DNA of 64,000 nt from Ramlibacter albus. Lineage in GTDB: Bacteria > Pseudomonadota > Gammaproteobacteria > Burkholderiales > Burkholderiaceae_C. Numbering within the stretch: position 1 is the first letter of the stretch; the number at the start of each line of letters is the position of its first letter. A program made the position numbers and the translations under genes. Where the stretch lies: NCBI RefSeq assembly GCF_014297445.1, contig NZ_JACORU010000011.1, positions 124,001 to 188,000 on the forward strand. The letters run 5' to 3'. Shown here in pieces: positions 51,303 to 60,128 of the stretch. The notes below the pieces were generated by a model, which worked only from the letters and a program-made list of their open reading frames with translations, did not search any database and was not told the origin of the DNA.

Positions 51303-52301
51303 ATGGACCTGCCCCGCCAGCATCGTCATCAGGTCGACCACAGAGGTGAGTCGTTCCTGGTGTGCTGCGAGCGCGCTGGGGCTGCAATTCGTGTCTGGGT
51401 CGAGCGGACGTCCGGCACTGATAGGGACCGGATAGTCTTGGCCGACGGACATACCCATGCTCCCGACAGCGCGGACGTTCGCAACGAGTTCGCAATCTTG
51501 GCGGACAACGCCCTCGGCGTTGCTGAAGAAGTTGCGATGTCGAGTGGCCTATTCCATCGAACCGGCCGCTCTGTGCAGGCTGGTGCTCGATTGCTCGCGG
51601 TCTGGGGGTTTAGCTCGTCGTCTCCGTTGCGGATTCGCGCACCTGGCGAGGCCGACACGCGACCCGTCAGGGATCCCTTCGGACTCGTCGGCAAAGACGT
51701 CCACGCCGTGATGAGGTTCTTCGAAGAGTCCGTACGCATTTTCGGTGTGAGCGGAATCGCCGTCACGGGGCCTGACGTGGCGTCGGATGATCCCGATCGG
51801 CGGACGCTGGTCGCTGCGTCGCCGCAGGCTCTTGGGGAGGTCGACCCGGCGTACCTTGTGACGAACGAGCGGCGTATGCACCCCGCAGCCGAATGGGGGC
51901 CGCTCGGCGACTGCCCCTACGTCGGAGCGCTGGCCCTTGCGCAGTTCGGATTCGAGGTGTGGATTTCGGTGCGCATTTCTCTCATGGACGGGCACTACTA
52001 CGAGGTGATGATGTTTGGCTCAGCGACGCTCTCCGAGGGTGCGCACGCTCAACTCGCGGCGGCAACTGGATTCAACATGATCGCGCCGCTGCGGCGCGCT
52101 GCCGTTGCTTCGCTAAAAATCTCGTCGCGCGAGCTGGAGGTCCTCCGTCACGGTGCCATGGGCGTCAAGGAGACGGCGGAATTGCTCGGGCTGACGATCA
52201 GCACGGTCAAGTTTCACCGGGACAACATTCGCAGAAAGATCGGCGGTGAAACTACGTGGCAAACATACCTCCGCGCGCAAAAGCTCGGGGTGTTTGATTG
52301 A
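51303..52301 (+). CDS. LuxR-type HTH transcriptional regulator
   Basis: 332 residues from ATG 51303. The C-terminus (KISSRELEVLRHGAMGVKETAELLGLTISTVKFHRDNIRRKI) is a clear LuxR/GerE DNA-binding domain. The N-terminal ~260 residues may be a ligand or partner-binding domain, but the Trp/Tyr pattern of acyl-homoserine-lactone sensors is not obvious. It is the likely binder of the three lux-box-like sites. It overlaps the histidine-kinase start by 4 bp if TTG 52298 is used. Confidence 0.8.
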   Translation: MDLPRQHRHQVDHRGESFLVCCERAGAAIRVWVERTSGTDRDRIVLADGHTHAPDSADVRNEFAILADNALGVAEEVAMSSGLFHRTGRSVQAGARLLAVWGFSSSSPLRIRAPGEADTRPVRDPFGLVGKDVHAVMRFFEESVRIFGVSGIAVTGPDVASDDPDRRTLVAASPQALGEVDPAYLVTNERRMHPAAEWGPLGDCPYVGALALAQFGFEVWISVRISLMDGHYYEVMMFGSATLSEGAHAQLAAATGFNMIAPLRRAAVASLKISSRELEVLRHGAMGVKETAELLGLTISTVKFHRDNIRRKIGGETTWQTYLRAQKLGVFD

Positions 52302-53698
52302 GCGGTCACGACGAATCTTTGATGGCGAGCAACATGCGCAAGCTGTTCCAGGGCTATGTCCGATACCACCAGAACGGACCCAACATGCTCCGGTACATGG
52401 GTTGGTTTGGGCTGCTGGCCTATCCCGCCTTGTACGCCCTGCGCTTTTACAAGTCGGAGCCGGTCTATGACGACCTCTGGTTGAGACTCGTCAACGGTGG
52501 GCTCTGCCTACTGCTGCTACAAAAGGGCTGGCCGGAGAGTCTGAAGCGCTACTACATGCATTTCTCGTATGTGGCGCTGATCATCATGTTGCCGTTCAGC
52601 ATGGTGTTCGTGGGGCTACAGAACCAAGGCGGGACCGTCGCTGTCGCGAACGCGATGATGGCGATCTTTCTCGTCTTGCTGCTCACCGACTGGCGCAACA
52701 CCATCGTGTCCGTGCTGATTGGTGCAGCGCTCGGCGTCGCAGCTTATCTCCTGCTCAACCCGAATCCGGTGCGGCCGCGCGACTACATCGAGCGTATTCC
52801 GGTCGTGGTTGTCATGTCGATCGCAGCCACGCTCATCAAACTCGCGTTGGAGAAAACAACGGCGGAGCGCACCACGCGCCTCGAGCGTCAACAACGCGAG
52901 GGTCGCGTTGCTGCTTTGCAGGAGACGGTGGGGTTTCTGGCGCACGAATTGAACACGCCTCTGTCGGAGGTTCGCCTGCTGGTCGGTGGTGTCCGCGACA
53001 TGTATGTGAAAGGCCCTGACCCTGAAGGCGCTCGCGTGGATAGGTTCGAGGTAGATGAAGCGGGCGATGTGCTGAAAATGCTGGAGCGGATCGAGAAGCG
53101 TGCAAGCTATTCGCAGGATCTGGTCCAACGTCTGATGCGGTCGGCATACCATCACCGCTACGACGGTGGCCCGCAGGAGCTCACGGCGTCGAGCTTGGTG
53201 CAGTCCCTGCTTGAGAACTATCCTTTCCCGGACGACAGGGGCGCCGGTTTCGTCGATGTAGTGACGGTCACTGACTTTGTCTTGCAGGGATCCCGTGAGC
53301 TCCTGTACCTGGTTCTGTCCACACTCACACAGAATTCGCTGCTCGCTTTAAAGGGGCAGCCGTCGCCGCGCCTGGTCATCGAAATCATCGGCAATGGCGT
53401 CGGTCAGCCGGGCGGCATGATTCGCGTCACCGACAACGGGTGCGGTGTCCCACCTGATCTGATCTCGAAGCTCGCGAAAGAAGCCGTGCCAAGTGGCTGG
53501 AAGGAAGGACACCGTGGCGGAGGCATGGGGCTGATGTTCGCGCAGCGCGTGCTGGAGGCGAACGGCGGCAACGTCAGTGTCGAGTCGATGGCGGGTAAGG
53601 GCACCAGCGTCACTTTGACGTTCCGCGGTGGTGCTGGCGGCTCGGTTGGTGCCAACGTGCGCCAGTCGCATACACCGACCAACCAGTCGGAAGTCTGA
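52298..53698 (+). CDS. Membrane histidine kinase, CqsS/LqsS/PhcS-like
   Basis: 466 residues from TTG 52298, or 458 from ATG 52322. About six hydrophobic helices (residues ~30-185) form the sensor; RYMGWFGLLAYPALYALRF and the second-helix region resemble the CqsS-type sensor of quorum kinases. The HisKA segment is TVGFLAHELNTPLSEVRLL (His about 213). The ATPase part has LVLSTLTQNSLLAL (N box), RVTDNGCGVPP and EGHRGGGMGLMFAQRV. It ends without a receiver. It probably senses a small hydrophobic signal and passes phosphate to the protein at 50310. Confidence 0.85.
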   Translation: MSGHDESLMASNMRKLFQGYVRYHQNGPNMLRYMGWFGLLAYPALYALRFYKSEPVYDDLWLRLVNGGLCLLLLQKGWPESLKRYYMHFSYVALIIMLPFSMVFVGLQNQGGTVAVANAMMAIFLVLLLTDWRNTIVSVLIGAALGVAAYLLLNPNPVRPRDYIERIPVVVVMSIAATLIKLALEKTTAERTTRLERQQREGRVAALQETVGFLAHELNTPLSEVRLLVGGVRDMYVKGPDPEGARVDRFEVDEAGDVLKMLERIEKRASYSQDLVQRLMRSAYHHRYDGGPQELTASSLVQSLLENYPFPDDRGAGFVDVVTVTDFVLQGSRELLYLVLSTLTQNSLLALKGQPSPRLVIEIIGNGVGQPGGMIRVTDNGCGVPPDLISKLAKEAVPSGWKEGHRGGGMGLMFAQRVLEANGGNVSVESMAGKGTSVTLTFRGGAGGSVGANVRQSHTPTNQSEV

Positions 53699-53730
53699 CA
53701 ACGCCGGGACGCCCGGATTTTTCTTTCGAA

Positions 53731-53777
53731 ACCTCGCCAAAAAGCCAGTTTTCGACGGTCAGTGCTACTCCTAAAGT
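53731..53777 (+). promoter_or_regulatory. Lux-box-like site 3 with promoter pointing into the antisense of the CI-like gene
   Basis: ACCTCGCCAAAAAGCCAGTT (53731-53750), then a weak -35 (TTTTCG, 53749-53754), 17 bp and -10 TAAAGT (53772-53777). It matches site 1 across 46 bp. Rightward transcription starting near 53784 would run through 53905-54660 antisense to the CI-like regulator gene. GGAGG at 53833-53837 with ATG 53845 could begin a short peptide. Confidence 0.55.
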
Positions 53778-53904
53778 TCAGCCAACTCAGGAGCGGTCGC
53801 CAATGTGACTCCTCCGCCTTTCAATCCAGCCCGGAGGCATGTCGATGATCGTCGTTGAATCGCGCTACCCCCGTGTCTCTCGCGCCAACACGGTGCCGAG
53901 GAGT

Positions 53905-54660
53905 TCACGCGCTTCGGTTGCGGCCGATTTCGCGTGCCAGGGTTTGGGCGAACTGAAGTCGCAGGAAAAGGGCGCGGATGTTCTGATTGCCGGCGCGCCC
54001 ATGGAACACGACGTGGGGTACGTCACGTTCTTCATCATGCCGAAAGACGGCATGCCGATCAGTGCACTCCGTGCACTCCAGCAGGTCGAATCCAGCGTCG
54101 CCCTCGAACAAGTAAAGGCGTCCAAGGGTGACGTCGGTCGACTGCACCGGCGCGGAAACCACCAGGTAGTCACCGGCGGCGATTCCGAATCCCATGGGCA
54201 CCTTGGCCACGTGGTACATCAAGCCCGCGAGCTCGCTGGCTGGGACATGCGCCTCAGAGGGGAATCGAATGGCAATGCTCTCGCCGGGGCCGATTGGCTT
54301 CACGACTACCGTGTCGGGCGGAAGTGCTTCCGCACGATGCTCGTCGAGGAAATAGCCCGGAGGTCTCCTGGTGATGTCGCACAGCGCCATCAACTGCTCA
54401 TACGACGGCATGCAGTGGCCGCCGAGAAGCTGGGTTGCGGTTTCAATGTCGGTCGGAATCGAGATCGACATGTTCACAGAGAGCTGGCGTGCACGTTCCG
54501 TGCGCTGGACAGGGTACGTGATCGCGTCGAGAGCGACCGCAAGCCGCATTGCGAAGCGGCGCTGCAGACGCTGCATCCCCTCCAGCTTGCTGCTCAAAGC
54601 CATCATGTTGTTGTCATTCGCCCCAGGTCCGAAGACCGGCTTTCGGTCCGAGTCGATCAT
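53905..54660 (-). CDS. Cro/CI-like (XRE-family) regulator
   Basis: 251 residues from ATG 54660; ATG 54606 is an alternative, and the open frame reaches 54924 but the first ~88 residues are not protein-like. An HTH region spans RFAMRLAVALDAITYPVQRTER...DIETATQLLGGHCMPSYEQLMALCDITRRPPGYFLDE, the XRE pattern with the PGYFLDE tail. The C-terminal 150 residues hold a beta-rich domain with CTECTDRH. No LexA-type Ser/Lys dyad is evident. It is divergent from FlhD/FlhC-like genes, as SetR is near SetCD, so it may repress them. Confidence 0.65.
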   Translation of the reverse strand: MIDSDRKPVFGPGANDNNMMALSSKLEGMQRLQRRFAMRLAVALDAITYPVQRTERARQLSVNMSISIPTDIETATQLLGGHCMPSYEQLMALCDITRRPPGYFLDEHRAEALPPDTVVVKPIGPGESIAIRFPSEAHVPASELAGLMYHVAKVPMGFGIAAGDYLVVSAPVQSTDVTLGRLYLFEGDAGFDLLECTECTDRHAVFRHDEERDVPHVVFHGRAGNQNIRALFLRLQFAQTLAREIGRNRSA

Positions 54661-54941
54661 GAGCGCGTGCTGCCCGCTCGGGTGTTTCGGCAGCGGGTGA
54701 GTGTATCGGCATGCACGACTGGCCCGCGGCTCGTGAAGCGTCCTTGGGTTCGGGTGAACCCGATGCAGCTTCCAAGCCAACTCATGTCGTGAAATTTTGC
54801 GCACATGCTCGGTTAGGTCCAACTGCCACCTGCTAATTTTGACAGGTAGTAGTTTTGGGTAAGTGACAAGTTCCTGTAACGTGCGAGACAGCCGGTAGTT
54901 TGCGTCAAAACAGTAACAGGCCAATCTTTCAGAGGTTTTAC
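54661..54941. promoter_or_regulatory. Divergent control region between CI-like and FlhD-like genes
   Basis: TTGACA at 54839-54844 is a perfect -35, with only a weak -10 at 54860-54867. TAGTTTTG/TAGTTTG direct repeats and a TTGACAGG...CCTGTAAC inverted repeat (54839-54880) are candidate operators. The region is relatively AT-rich compared with its neighbours. Confidence 0.45.
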
Positions 54942-55541
54942 GTGGAAGTCAGCTTCAAGTCGGACTCTCTCAGGCACTTACCCACCCCTTCTCGAGCGGT
55001 GCGGATGGAGAATAGCAGCGCCCTCATGCGGCGGTGGAACCTGCTCCAAAGTGGTGCGCTGGACGATCCGCGGGTGGTGAACCGCTGGTTTCCCGGTCAA
55101 CGGGACATCCTTGAAATTCTCCAAGTCCTGACCCTCCCCGAAGTCGAGCGGATAGCGGATTGCGGCGTGCCCCTGTTCGGGTTGCAGCTGCGCTGCACGG
55201 ACTTCGTCCTGGACGCTTATGCCGCGAGACAGGTGACCGATCCGATGGAGCAGGGCGCGGTGCAGGAGTCGTTCATCGCGTTGATGGCTCGACTGGACTG
55301 TGTCCGCACCTGCTTCCAGCAAGCGTGCCTCACGTTCAATCTCACGTACGCAGAGGCGGCCTGGCTCCAACGCTTTTGCGCCCACGAGCTGCAAGCGCTG
55401 GCGCACGATCCGTCCATGCAGTTGACCCCATTGGTCAGCACCGAATTTTTCGTCGCATCTGCAACCCGCACGTTCACGAGCGTCCAGCGCTCGGTGCTGG
55501 GGTGTGTCTCGCGGCGGGCGAGGCCGGCCCTCGCGCACTAG
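54942..55541 (+). CDS. Putative FlhD-like conjugation activator subunit
   Basis: 199 residues from GTG 54942, selected because AGAGG lies 6 nt upstream; an ATG at 55005 is the alternative. The sequence is helical with several Cys (DCGVPLFGLQLRCTDFVL, LDCVRTCFQQACLTF). It has no strong FlhD signature and is longer than FlhD (~116), but it lies 20 bp upstream of an FlhC-like gene, the arrangement of flhDC, setDC and acaDC. The assignment rests mainly on this context. Confidence 0.4.
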   Translation: MEVSFKSDSLRHLPTPSRAVRMENSSALMRRWNLLQSGALDDPRVVNRWFPGQRDILEILQVLTLPEVERIADCGVPLFGLQLRCTDFVLDAYAARQVTDPMEQGAVQESFIALMARLDCVRTCFQQACLTFNLTYAEAAWLQRFCAHELQALAHDPSMQLTPLVSTEFFVASATRTFTSVQRSVLGCVSRRARPALAH

Positions 55542-55561
55542 ATAGCTTCAAGGACACTCTC

Positions 55562-56251
55562 ATGAAACTTGGATTGCCTGCGCTGTCAGGAAGGGCGCTC
55601 GCCTCACGCACCAGCAGAGGAATATTTGAAGACGCTGCCTGGGAGGAGCGCTTCGAGACGCTGATTCGGCTCACGTCGCGCACGTCCCTCATCATCGAAC
55701 TGACGGGCACGGACCTGACCGAGCGCACCATCAAGAACCTCGTCGACAAGCGTCTCGGGGAATGGGGCCAGACAGCCATTCGCCCACGGGGCAATGGACG
55801 CTGCCCAACGAGCTCGACTTTCCTGCCCACGAAGGTAGAACGCTTCGATGCCGCCTACCTCTCAGCGCTCTACTTTGGCAGGCGTGGCCCTGGAGAGTTC
55901 TCGGAAGTCGAGAGCAACCTCGGTCGCGCGTTGGATCGGTTGATCGAGGCGTTCCTGCGTTACCGCGCGGACCTGTATCCCGACCCGACGATCGAGCCTC
56001 GGTTGAACTTCGAGTCGTTCTGCTTGCTGATCAAGGGCATCCGCGCGAACGAGATCGAGCTTCGCAATTGCCCCGATTGCGGTTCTCGGCATCCGTGGCA
56101 CAGCGGCTTGGCCGGCCACCCCGTATGCCCGGTTTGTGCGGTGCTGGACCTCCGAATGGGGGCTGCACAGCGGGAGATCGAGGCACGCATTCGCGAACAT
56201 CGCAGCCAGAGCCGCACCCATTCGGCCGCTCGCGAGCTCGTCGCGCACTAG
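55562..56251 (+). CDS. FlhC-like transcriptional activator (SetC/AcaC-type)
   Basis: 229 residues from ATG 55562 with AAGGA 8 nt upstream. TERTIKNLVDKRLGEWGQTAIRPRGN resembles the DNA-contacting helices and short linker of FlhC. RFDAAYLSALYF and LNFESFCLLIKGIRANEIELRNCPDCGSRHPW...VCPVCAVLD follow, the last being the FlhC-type four-Cys zinc site (CxxC...CxxC). In IncC plasmids and SXT ICEs the FlhC-like proteins AcaC/SetC, with AcaD/SetD, activate transfer genes. The transfer genes start directly downstream. Confidence 0.7.
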   Translation: MKLGLPALSGRALASRTSRGIFEDAAWEERFETLIRLTSRTSLIIELTGTDLTERTIKNLVDKRLGEWGQTAIRPRGNGRCPTSSTFLPTKVERFDAAYLSALYFGRRGPGEFSEVESNLGRALDRLIEAFLRYRADLYPDPTIEPRLNFESFCLLIKGIRANEIELRNCPDCGSRHPWHSGLAGHPVCPVCAVLDLRMGAAQREIEARIREHRSQSRTHSAARELVAH

Positions 56252-56263
56252 CGAATCGTCCTG

Positions 56264-56287
56264 CAACGCACGCGCGCGCGTGCGTTG
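56264..56287. promoter_or_regulatory. 24-bp perfect palindrome before the TraI-like gene
   Basis: CAACGCACGCGC and its exact complement form a 24-bp palindrome, followed by GATGCC and an AGAAAATTCC element just before ATG 56329. The arm CAACGCAC...GTGCGTTGGATGC recurs before the virB11-like gene (61409-61438). Confidence 0.65.
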
Positions 56288-56328
56288 GATGCCCCAGCCG
56301 CGCGGGGCGTCGGCCAGAAAATTCCTGA

Positions 56329-58176
56329 ATGGATTTTCAGTGGCTGCGCCGGCTCATCGCTCCTCCTTCCGCTGCTCCGACGGAGGCCGTGACCTCGCAG
56401 CCTGCGAGAGCGGCCGGATCATCGGCGCGGCTGCAATACCCCCCTGCGGACACCGGCCTGCCGATCTTGGACGCTTCCGAGATTCTCTCCGCCAACCAGC
56501 AGTTGCTCACGCGCCTTCATTTGCACGCGGCTGTGGAAGAGGCGCAGTTTGAGCGCCGTTTCAGGGCCCCGCTTCGTCGCCTCGCCGAGCACATCAACAC
56601 GCTACCAGCAACGGCGAGTGGACTATTCGCCGGAGAGATGGGGCTGTTTCGCGCATGCCTCGAACTCGCATTCTTCTCGTTCCAGAGCTCCGATGGTCGG
56701 ATCTTCACCGGTGCCGAAGGCGTGGAGCGGCGCCACTCGCTGGAGGCTCGCTGGCGTTACCTGTGCTTTTTGGCAGGACTCTTTTTCCCACTGGGCCGCA
56801 GCCTTGACTTGATGGCAGTTGCCGCTAGCGACGGGGCTGTGTGGAAGCGTCACTTTGGAGGCGTCACGGACTGGGCGCGGGCCAGCGGTGTCGAGCGATT
56901 GTTCGTTTCGTGGGGCAGTGCAAGCGGCGATGCCGAAATTGGGCCAAGCCCCGCAGCCGTCGCCCTGGTGCCCACCGTGGTGGGCGCCGAGAACCTCCAG
57001 ATGCTCCATGACGGTGAGGGCGAACTCGTCACCGCGCTCTACGCGCTGGCGGCGGGTGGAACAGGCCCATCGCGTCTAGCGTACCAAGTCGTCTCCGGAA
57101 CCTGGGAGCGTGTCCAGCGCCGCGAGGACGCGCGGCGGCCGCAGGCGTTCGGGCGGTTGCTGGCCGGCTCCCACCAAGGCCCATATCTGATCGGTGCTGT
57201 GCGCGCGCTCATCGAGTCGGGCGCCTGGAAGGTCAACGAGTCCTGCCTTCGAGCGGACGCCAAGGGGCTTTACCTCCTGTGGCCAGATGCGGCGCCGAGC
57301 GTCATCGGATACGGTAAGGCGCGAGATTATGCGGGGTGGCCCGACGATGCGCCGACGCTCTCGGCGCTGATGCGCGCGGCCGGCATCCTTGACAGCGATG
57401 CGGGCGACATGGGGATGGTGGAGGTCGTTGATGAGCACGGCGAGATCAAGCCGGGCGTCAAATTCGCCAACCCTCTTGCGGTGCTCGAGGACTACGATCC
57501 CGACCAGTTCGCCCGCGCACCTGCGAGTTTGGACGAAGTTGTGCGCGCTGATCCGATCGCGCAGGCCGAGCAGCAACAGGCGGCCCCCCCAAAAGAGACT
57601 CGCTCGAAGAAGCGCGCCGCAGCGGAGAAGGTCGCCGCATCCGCGCCCACGACCGCGCCGGAGGCACAGGACGTAGAGGAAGCCGAGCAGCCTGCAGTTG
57701 ACGCTGGCAAACCGAGCGCTGACCCAATCGAGCAGACGGGCGCTGGGTCGCAATCCGCCGCCACCGGAGTGCCCTCCTTGCAGGAGATGGCCAGGCAGCA
57801 GTCGAAGCCCGAACGCCTGGTCGAAGCCGCGGAGGTGCGCTACGCCGACCTCGTGCCCGAAGACCTCCGGACAGATATCGGTTCTGCGCTGCAGGTCGAG
57901 CGGCTCGGCAAGGTCATCAAGGCGTGGCGCGAGCGTCCGGAAAACTCGGATTCCATGCGCCGTATCGACAACGGCGCGGCGATCTCGTTCAAGTTCCTGT
58001 CCGAATTGATCCACGAGGTGCCTAACTGGTTGGAGGCGCTGGCCAGAACGGGATTGATCCACTCACCGCGTGCGACGCCGGGCATGCGCATCCAGAAGGT
58101 TTCGATTCCTGAGGGCCGCCCTGAAGTGCAAGCCGTGGTTCTCTCCAATCTCGCGTGCAAACGGCTCGGACTCTGA
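56329..58176 (+). CDS. TraI-domain (MOBH relaxase-like) protein lacking catalytic residues
   Basis: 615 residues. An N-terminal TraI_2-like domain spans about 60-260, where LPATASGLFAGEMGLFRACLELAFF (about residue 92) corresponds to the His-rich LPAS.HHH..GGL..HSLEVA segment of MOBH relaxases. FLAGLFFPLGRSLD (about 147) corresponds to LAGLLHDIGK. The His and Asp residues are replaced, so activity by the known mechanism is unlikely. An Ala/Glu linker follows, then a C-terminal winged-helix-like part (VLSNLACKRLGL end). The stop overlaps traD. Confidence 0.7.
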   Translation: MDFQWLRRLIAPPSAAPTEAVTSQPARAAGSSARLQYPPADTGLPILDASEILSANQQLLTRLHLHAAVEEAQFERRFRAPLRRLAEHINTLPATASGLFAGEMGLFRACLELAFFSFQSSDGRIFTGAEGVERRHSLEARWRYLCFLAGLFFPLGRSLDLMAVAASDGAVWKRHFGGVTDWARASGVERLFVSWGSASGDAEIGPSPAAVALVPTVVGAENLQMLHDGEGELVTALYALAAGGTGPSRLAYQVVSGTWERVQRREDARRPQAFGRLLAGSHQGPYLIGAVRALIESGAWKVNESCLRADAKGLYLLWPDAAPSVIGYGKARDYAGWPDDAPTLSALMRAAGILDSDAGDMGMVEVVDEHGEIKPGVKFANPLAVLEDYDPDQFARAPASLDEVVRADPIAQAEQQQAAPPKETRSKKRAAAEKVAASAPTTAPEAQDVEEAEQPAVDAGKPSADPIEQTGAGSQSAATGVPSLQEMARQQSKPERLVEAAEVRYADLVPEDLRTDIGSALQVERLGKVIKAWRERPENSDSMRRIDNGAAISFKFLSELIHEVPNWLEALARTGLIHSPRATPGMRIQKVSIPEGRPEVQAVVLSNLACKRLGL

Positions 58177-60128
58177 TGGCTGAACGAAAAAGATTCGAGC
58201 AACTACTTCGGCCCGCCTACGAAGCGCGGGCCGGCGTCGTCTGGGCATTCGCGAGCGTGTGGATGTTCGGGATCACGATCGCGTTCAATGCTTCGAAGCC
58301 GGCGCTGCTTGGGTGCGCAATGCTCGCCCTGGTGATGGGCGCGCTGCGAATCTTTGCTGCGCGGCGGCTGCTGTTCTACAAGCTCGCCCTTTCTGGTAAG
58401 CCGGTAGTCGTGATGCCGGCAATTCGAATGCGCGACGCGATGAAGGACCTGCAGGACAACCTCTGGCTGGGCTGGGGCTACAGGTGGGAGCCGAGGCACA
58501 CGCAACGCGCCTTCGAAGTCATGAAGCGCGACCTCAATGAAATTTATCCGCCGAGTTGGTGGCTGAAGTGGATCGGCCGCGACGATCCGCGGAAGGCAAA
58601 GGGATTGCCCTGGATCCACGGGCTCGACATGGGTGAGCGAGACGTGGTGCTGCCTTTCGACACCCTGAAGGGTCACTGTGCCGTGGTGGCCACCACAGGC
58701 GCGATCAAGACGCGTCTCGCGGCCCTCGTGATCTTCCAGTTGGCGATGCGGGGCTGCTGCGTCATCGTGATCGACCCGAAAGGCGACAAGGACCTGCGCG
58801 AGATCTGCCGGCAAGCAGCGGTCCTGTCCGGTGATCCCGGACGATTCCTGATGCTGCATCCTGCGTTCGCTAGCGAGAGCGTCAGGCTCGACCTGATCAA
58901 GAACTGGGATCGGGTTTCTCAAGTTGCCTCGCGTATCACGATGGTCCTGGACAGCCAGGAGGCCGACAACTTCAAGGAGTTTTGCTGGATGGCCGTGCAT
59001 CGCATCACGAATGCGATGAAGTACGTCGGTCGGCGAGTGTCGGTGTACACGCTGAAGACGGCGATGGAGTCACGAAGTGCGGTTGAGCACCTCACGTCGC
59101 TCGCACTGAAGAAGTTCTTCGGCGAGGACTGCCCGCAGCTGCAGGATGCGCTCGAGCGCCAGGTCAACGCGTTGGCGGCACAGGCATCTGGCCGCAATCC
59201 GCCCAAGGGCATCGTAGAGACCGGCAGCATCGAGCTCACGGCAATGATCAAGGTCTTCCAGGAGATGGTCCCCGAGCACGAAGACGATGCGCGTCAACGT
59301 GGCTTGCCGGTCAAGCCCGAAGAGCTACGTGGTCTCGTCGCCATCTTGGAAGCGAACCGTGAATGGTTCGGAAAGATGATCATCTCGATCACGCCGCTCC
59401 TGACCAAGCTGACGACCGATGATCTTCGCGATCTGCTGTCGCCGGACTACGACGACATCGACGATCCGCGGCCGATCATGGACATGAAGCGGATCGTCGA
59501 GGGCAACCATATCTTCTACCTCGGGTCGGACACCATGGCCGACGAATCGGTGGGCCGCGCGATGGCGACCATGGTTCTGGCCGATGCTGCCTCAGTCGCT
59601 GCGGAGATCTACAACTACGAAGAGCCCGGGCACGCGCGTCGGCGCGAGATACACATTTTCAATGACGAGGCCGGGGACGGCTTGGGCAACCCCGCGATCC
59701 AGCTCGCGAACAAGGGGCGGGGCGCCGGCGTGTTCATGTGGTTCCTGTTTCAGACGTTCAGCGACATCGTTGACCGCTTCTCCGGCAATGTCCATCGCGC
59801 GAAGAAGCTCATCGGAAACGTGAACAACTTGATCGTCGCCGCGACCCAAGATCCGGACACGATGAACTTGATCATGGACAAGTTGGGTGAGACGAGCATC
59901 TTGATCCAAGGCCAGTCGACAGGAATTGGGTCAAAGACGGAGGACGTCGGGCTGGAATTCTCCGCAAACTCGAGCACGAACATCAGTGAGCGCGACAGGG
60001 AGATCTTTCCGCGCTCGTTGTTGCCAAGCTTGCCAGACCTCCACTACATCGGACTGTTCAATCGCGGGGAGCTGGTCAAAGGGCGGATTCCCGTACTCAC
60101 CGCGCGAGGCCACGAACAAGAATCATGA
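58176..60128 (+). CDS. traD: TraD-like type IV coupling protein with altered Walker A
   Basis: 650 residues from ATG 58176, overlapping the TraI-like stop. Two hydrophobic helices near residues 22-65 anchor it. VIVIDPKGDKDL is an intact Walker B. Walker A reads ATTGAIKT (172-179) where GxxxxGKT is expected, so both glycines are lost while the Lys-Thr remains. IHIFNDEAGDGLGNPAIQLANKGRGAGVFMWFLFQTFSDI is the TraD/TraG core. It should link the DNA-processing complex to the secretion channel. Confidence 0.8.
   Translation: MAERKRFEQLLRPAYEARAGVVWAFASVWMFGITIAFNASKPALLGCAMLALVMGALRIFAARRLLFYKLALSGKPVVVMPAIRMRDAMKDLQDNLWLGWGYRWEPRHTQRAFEVMKRDLNEIYPPSWWLKWIGRDDPRKAKGLPWIHGLDMGERDVVLPFDTLKGHCAVVATTGAIKTRLAALVIFQLAMRGCCVIVIDPKGDKDLREICRQAAVLSGDPGRFLMLHPAFASESVRLDLIKNWDRVSQVASRITMVLDSQEADNFKEFCWMAVHRITNAMKYVGRRVSVYTLKTAMESRSAVEHLTSLALKKFFGEDCPQLQDALERQVNALAAQASGRNPPKGIVETGSIELTAMIKVFQEMVPEHEDDARQRGLPVKPEELRGLVAILEANREWFGKMIISITPLLTKLTTDDLRDLLSPDYDDIDDPRPIMDMKRIVEGNHIFYLGSDTMADESVGRAMATMVLADAASVAAEIYNYEEPGHARRREIHIFNDEAGDGLGNPAIQLANKGRGAGVFMWFLFQTFSDIVDRFSGNVHRAKKLIGNVNNLIVAATQDPDTMNLIMDKLGETSILIQGQSTGIGSKTEDVGLEFSANSSTNISERDREIFPRSLLPSLPDLHYIGLFNRGELVKGRIPVLTARGHEQES

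Noticed and set aside
53839-54792. A long rightward frame (318 codons) antisense to the CI-like gene, with a good ribosome-binding site.
   Set aside because: The leftward frame has a convincing HTH with a PGYFLDE tail and protein-like composition, while this one is rich in Arg and His without a recognisable domain. Kept only as part of the antisense finding.
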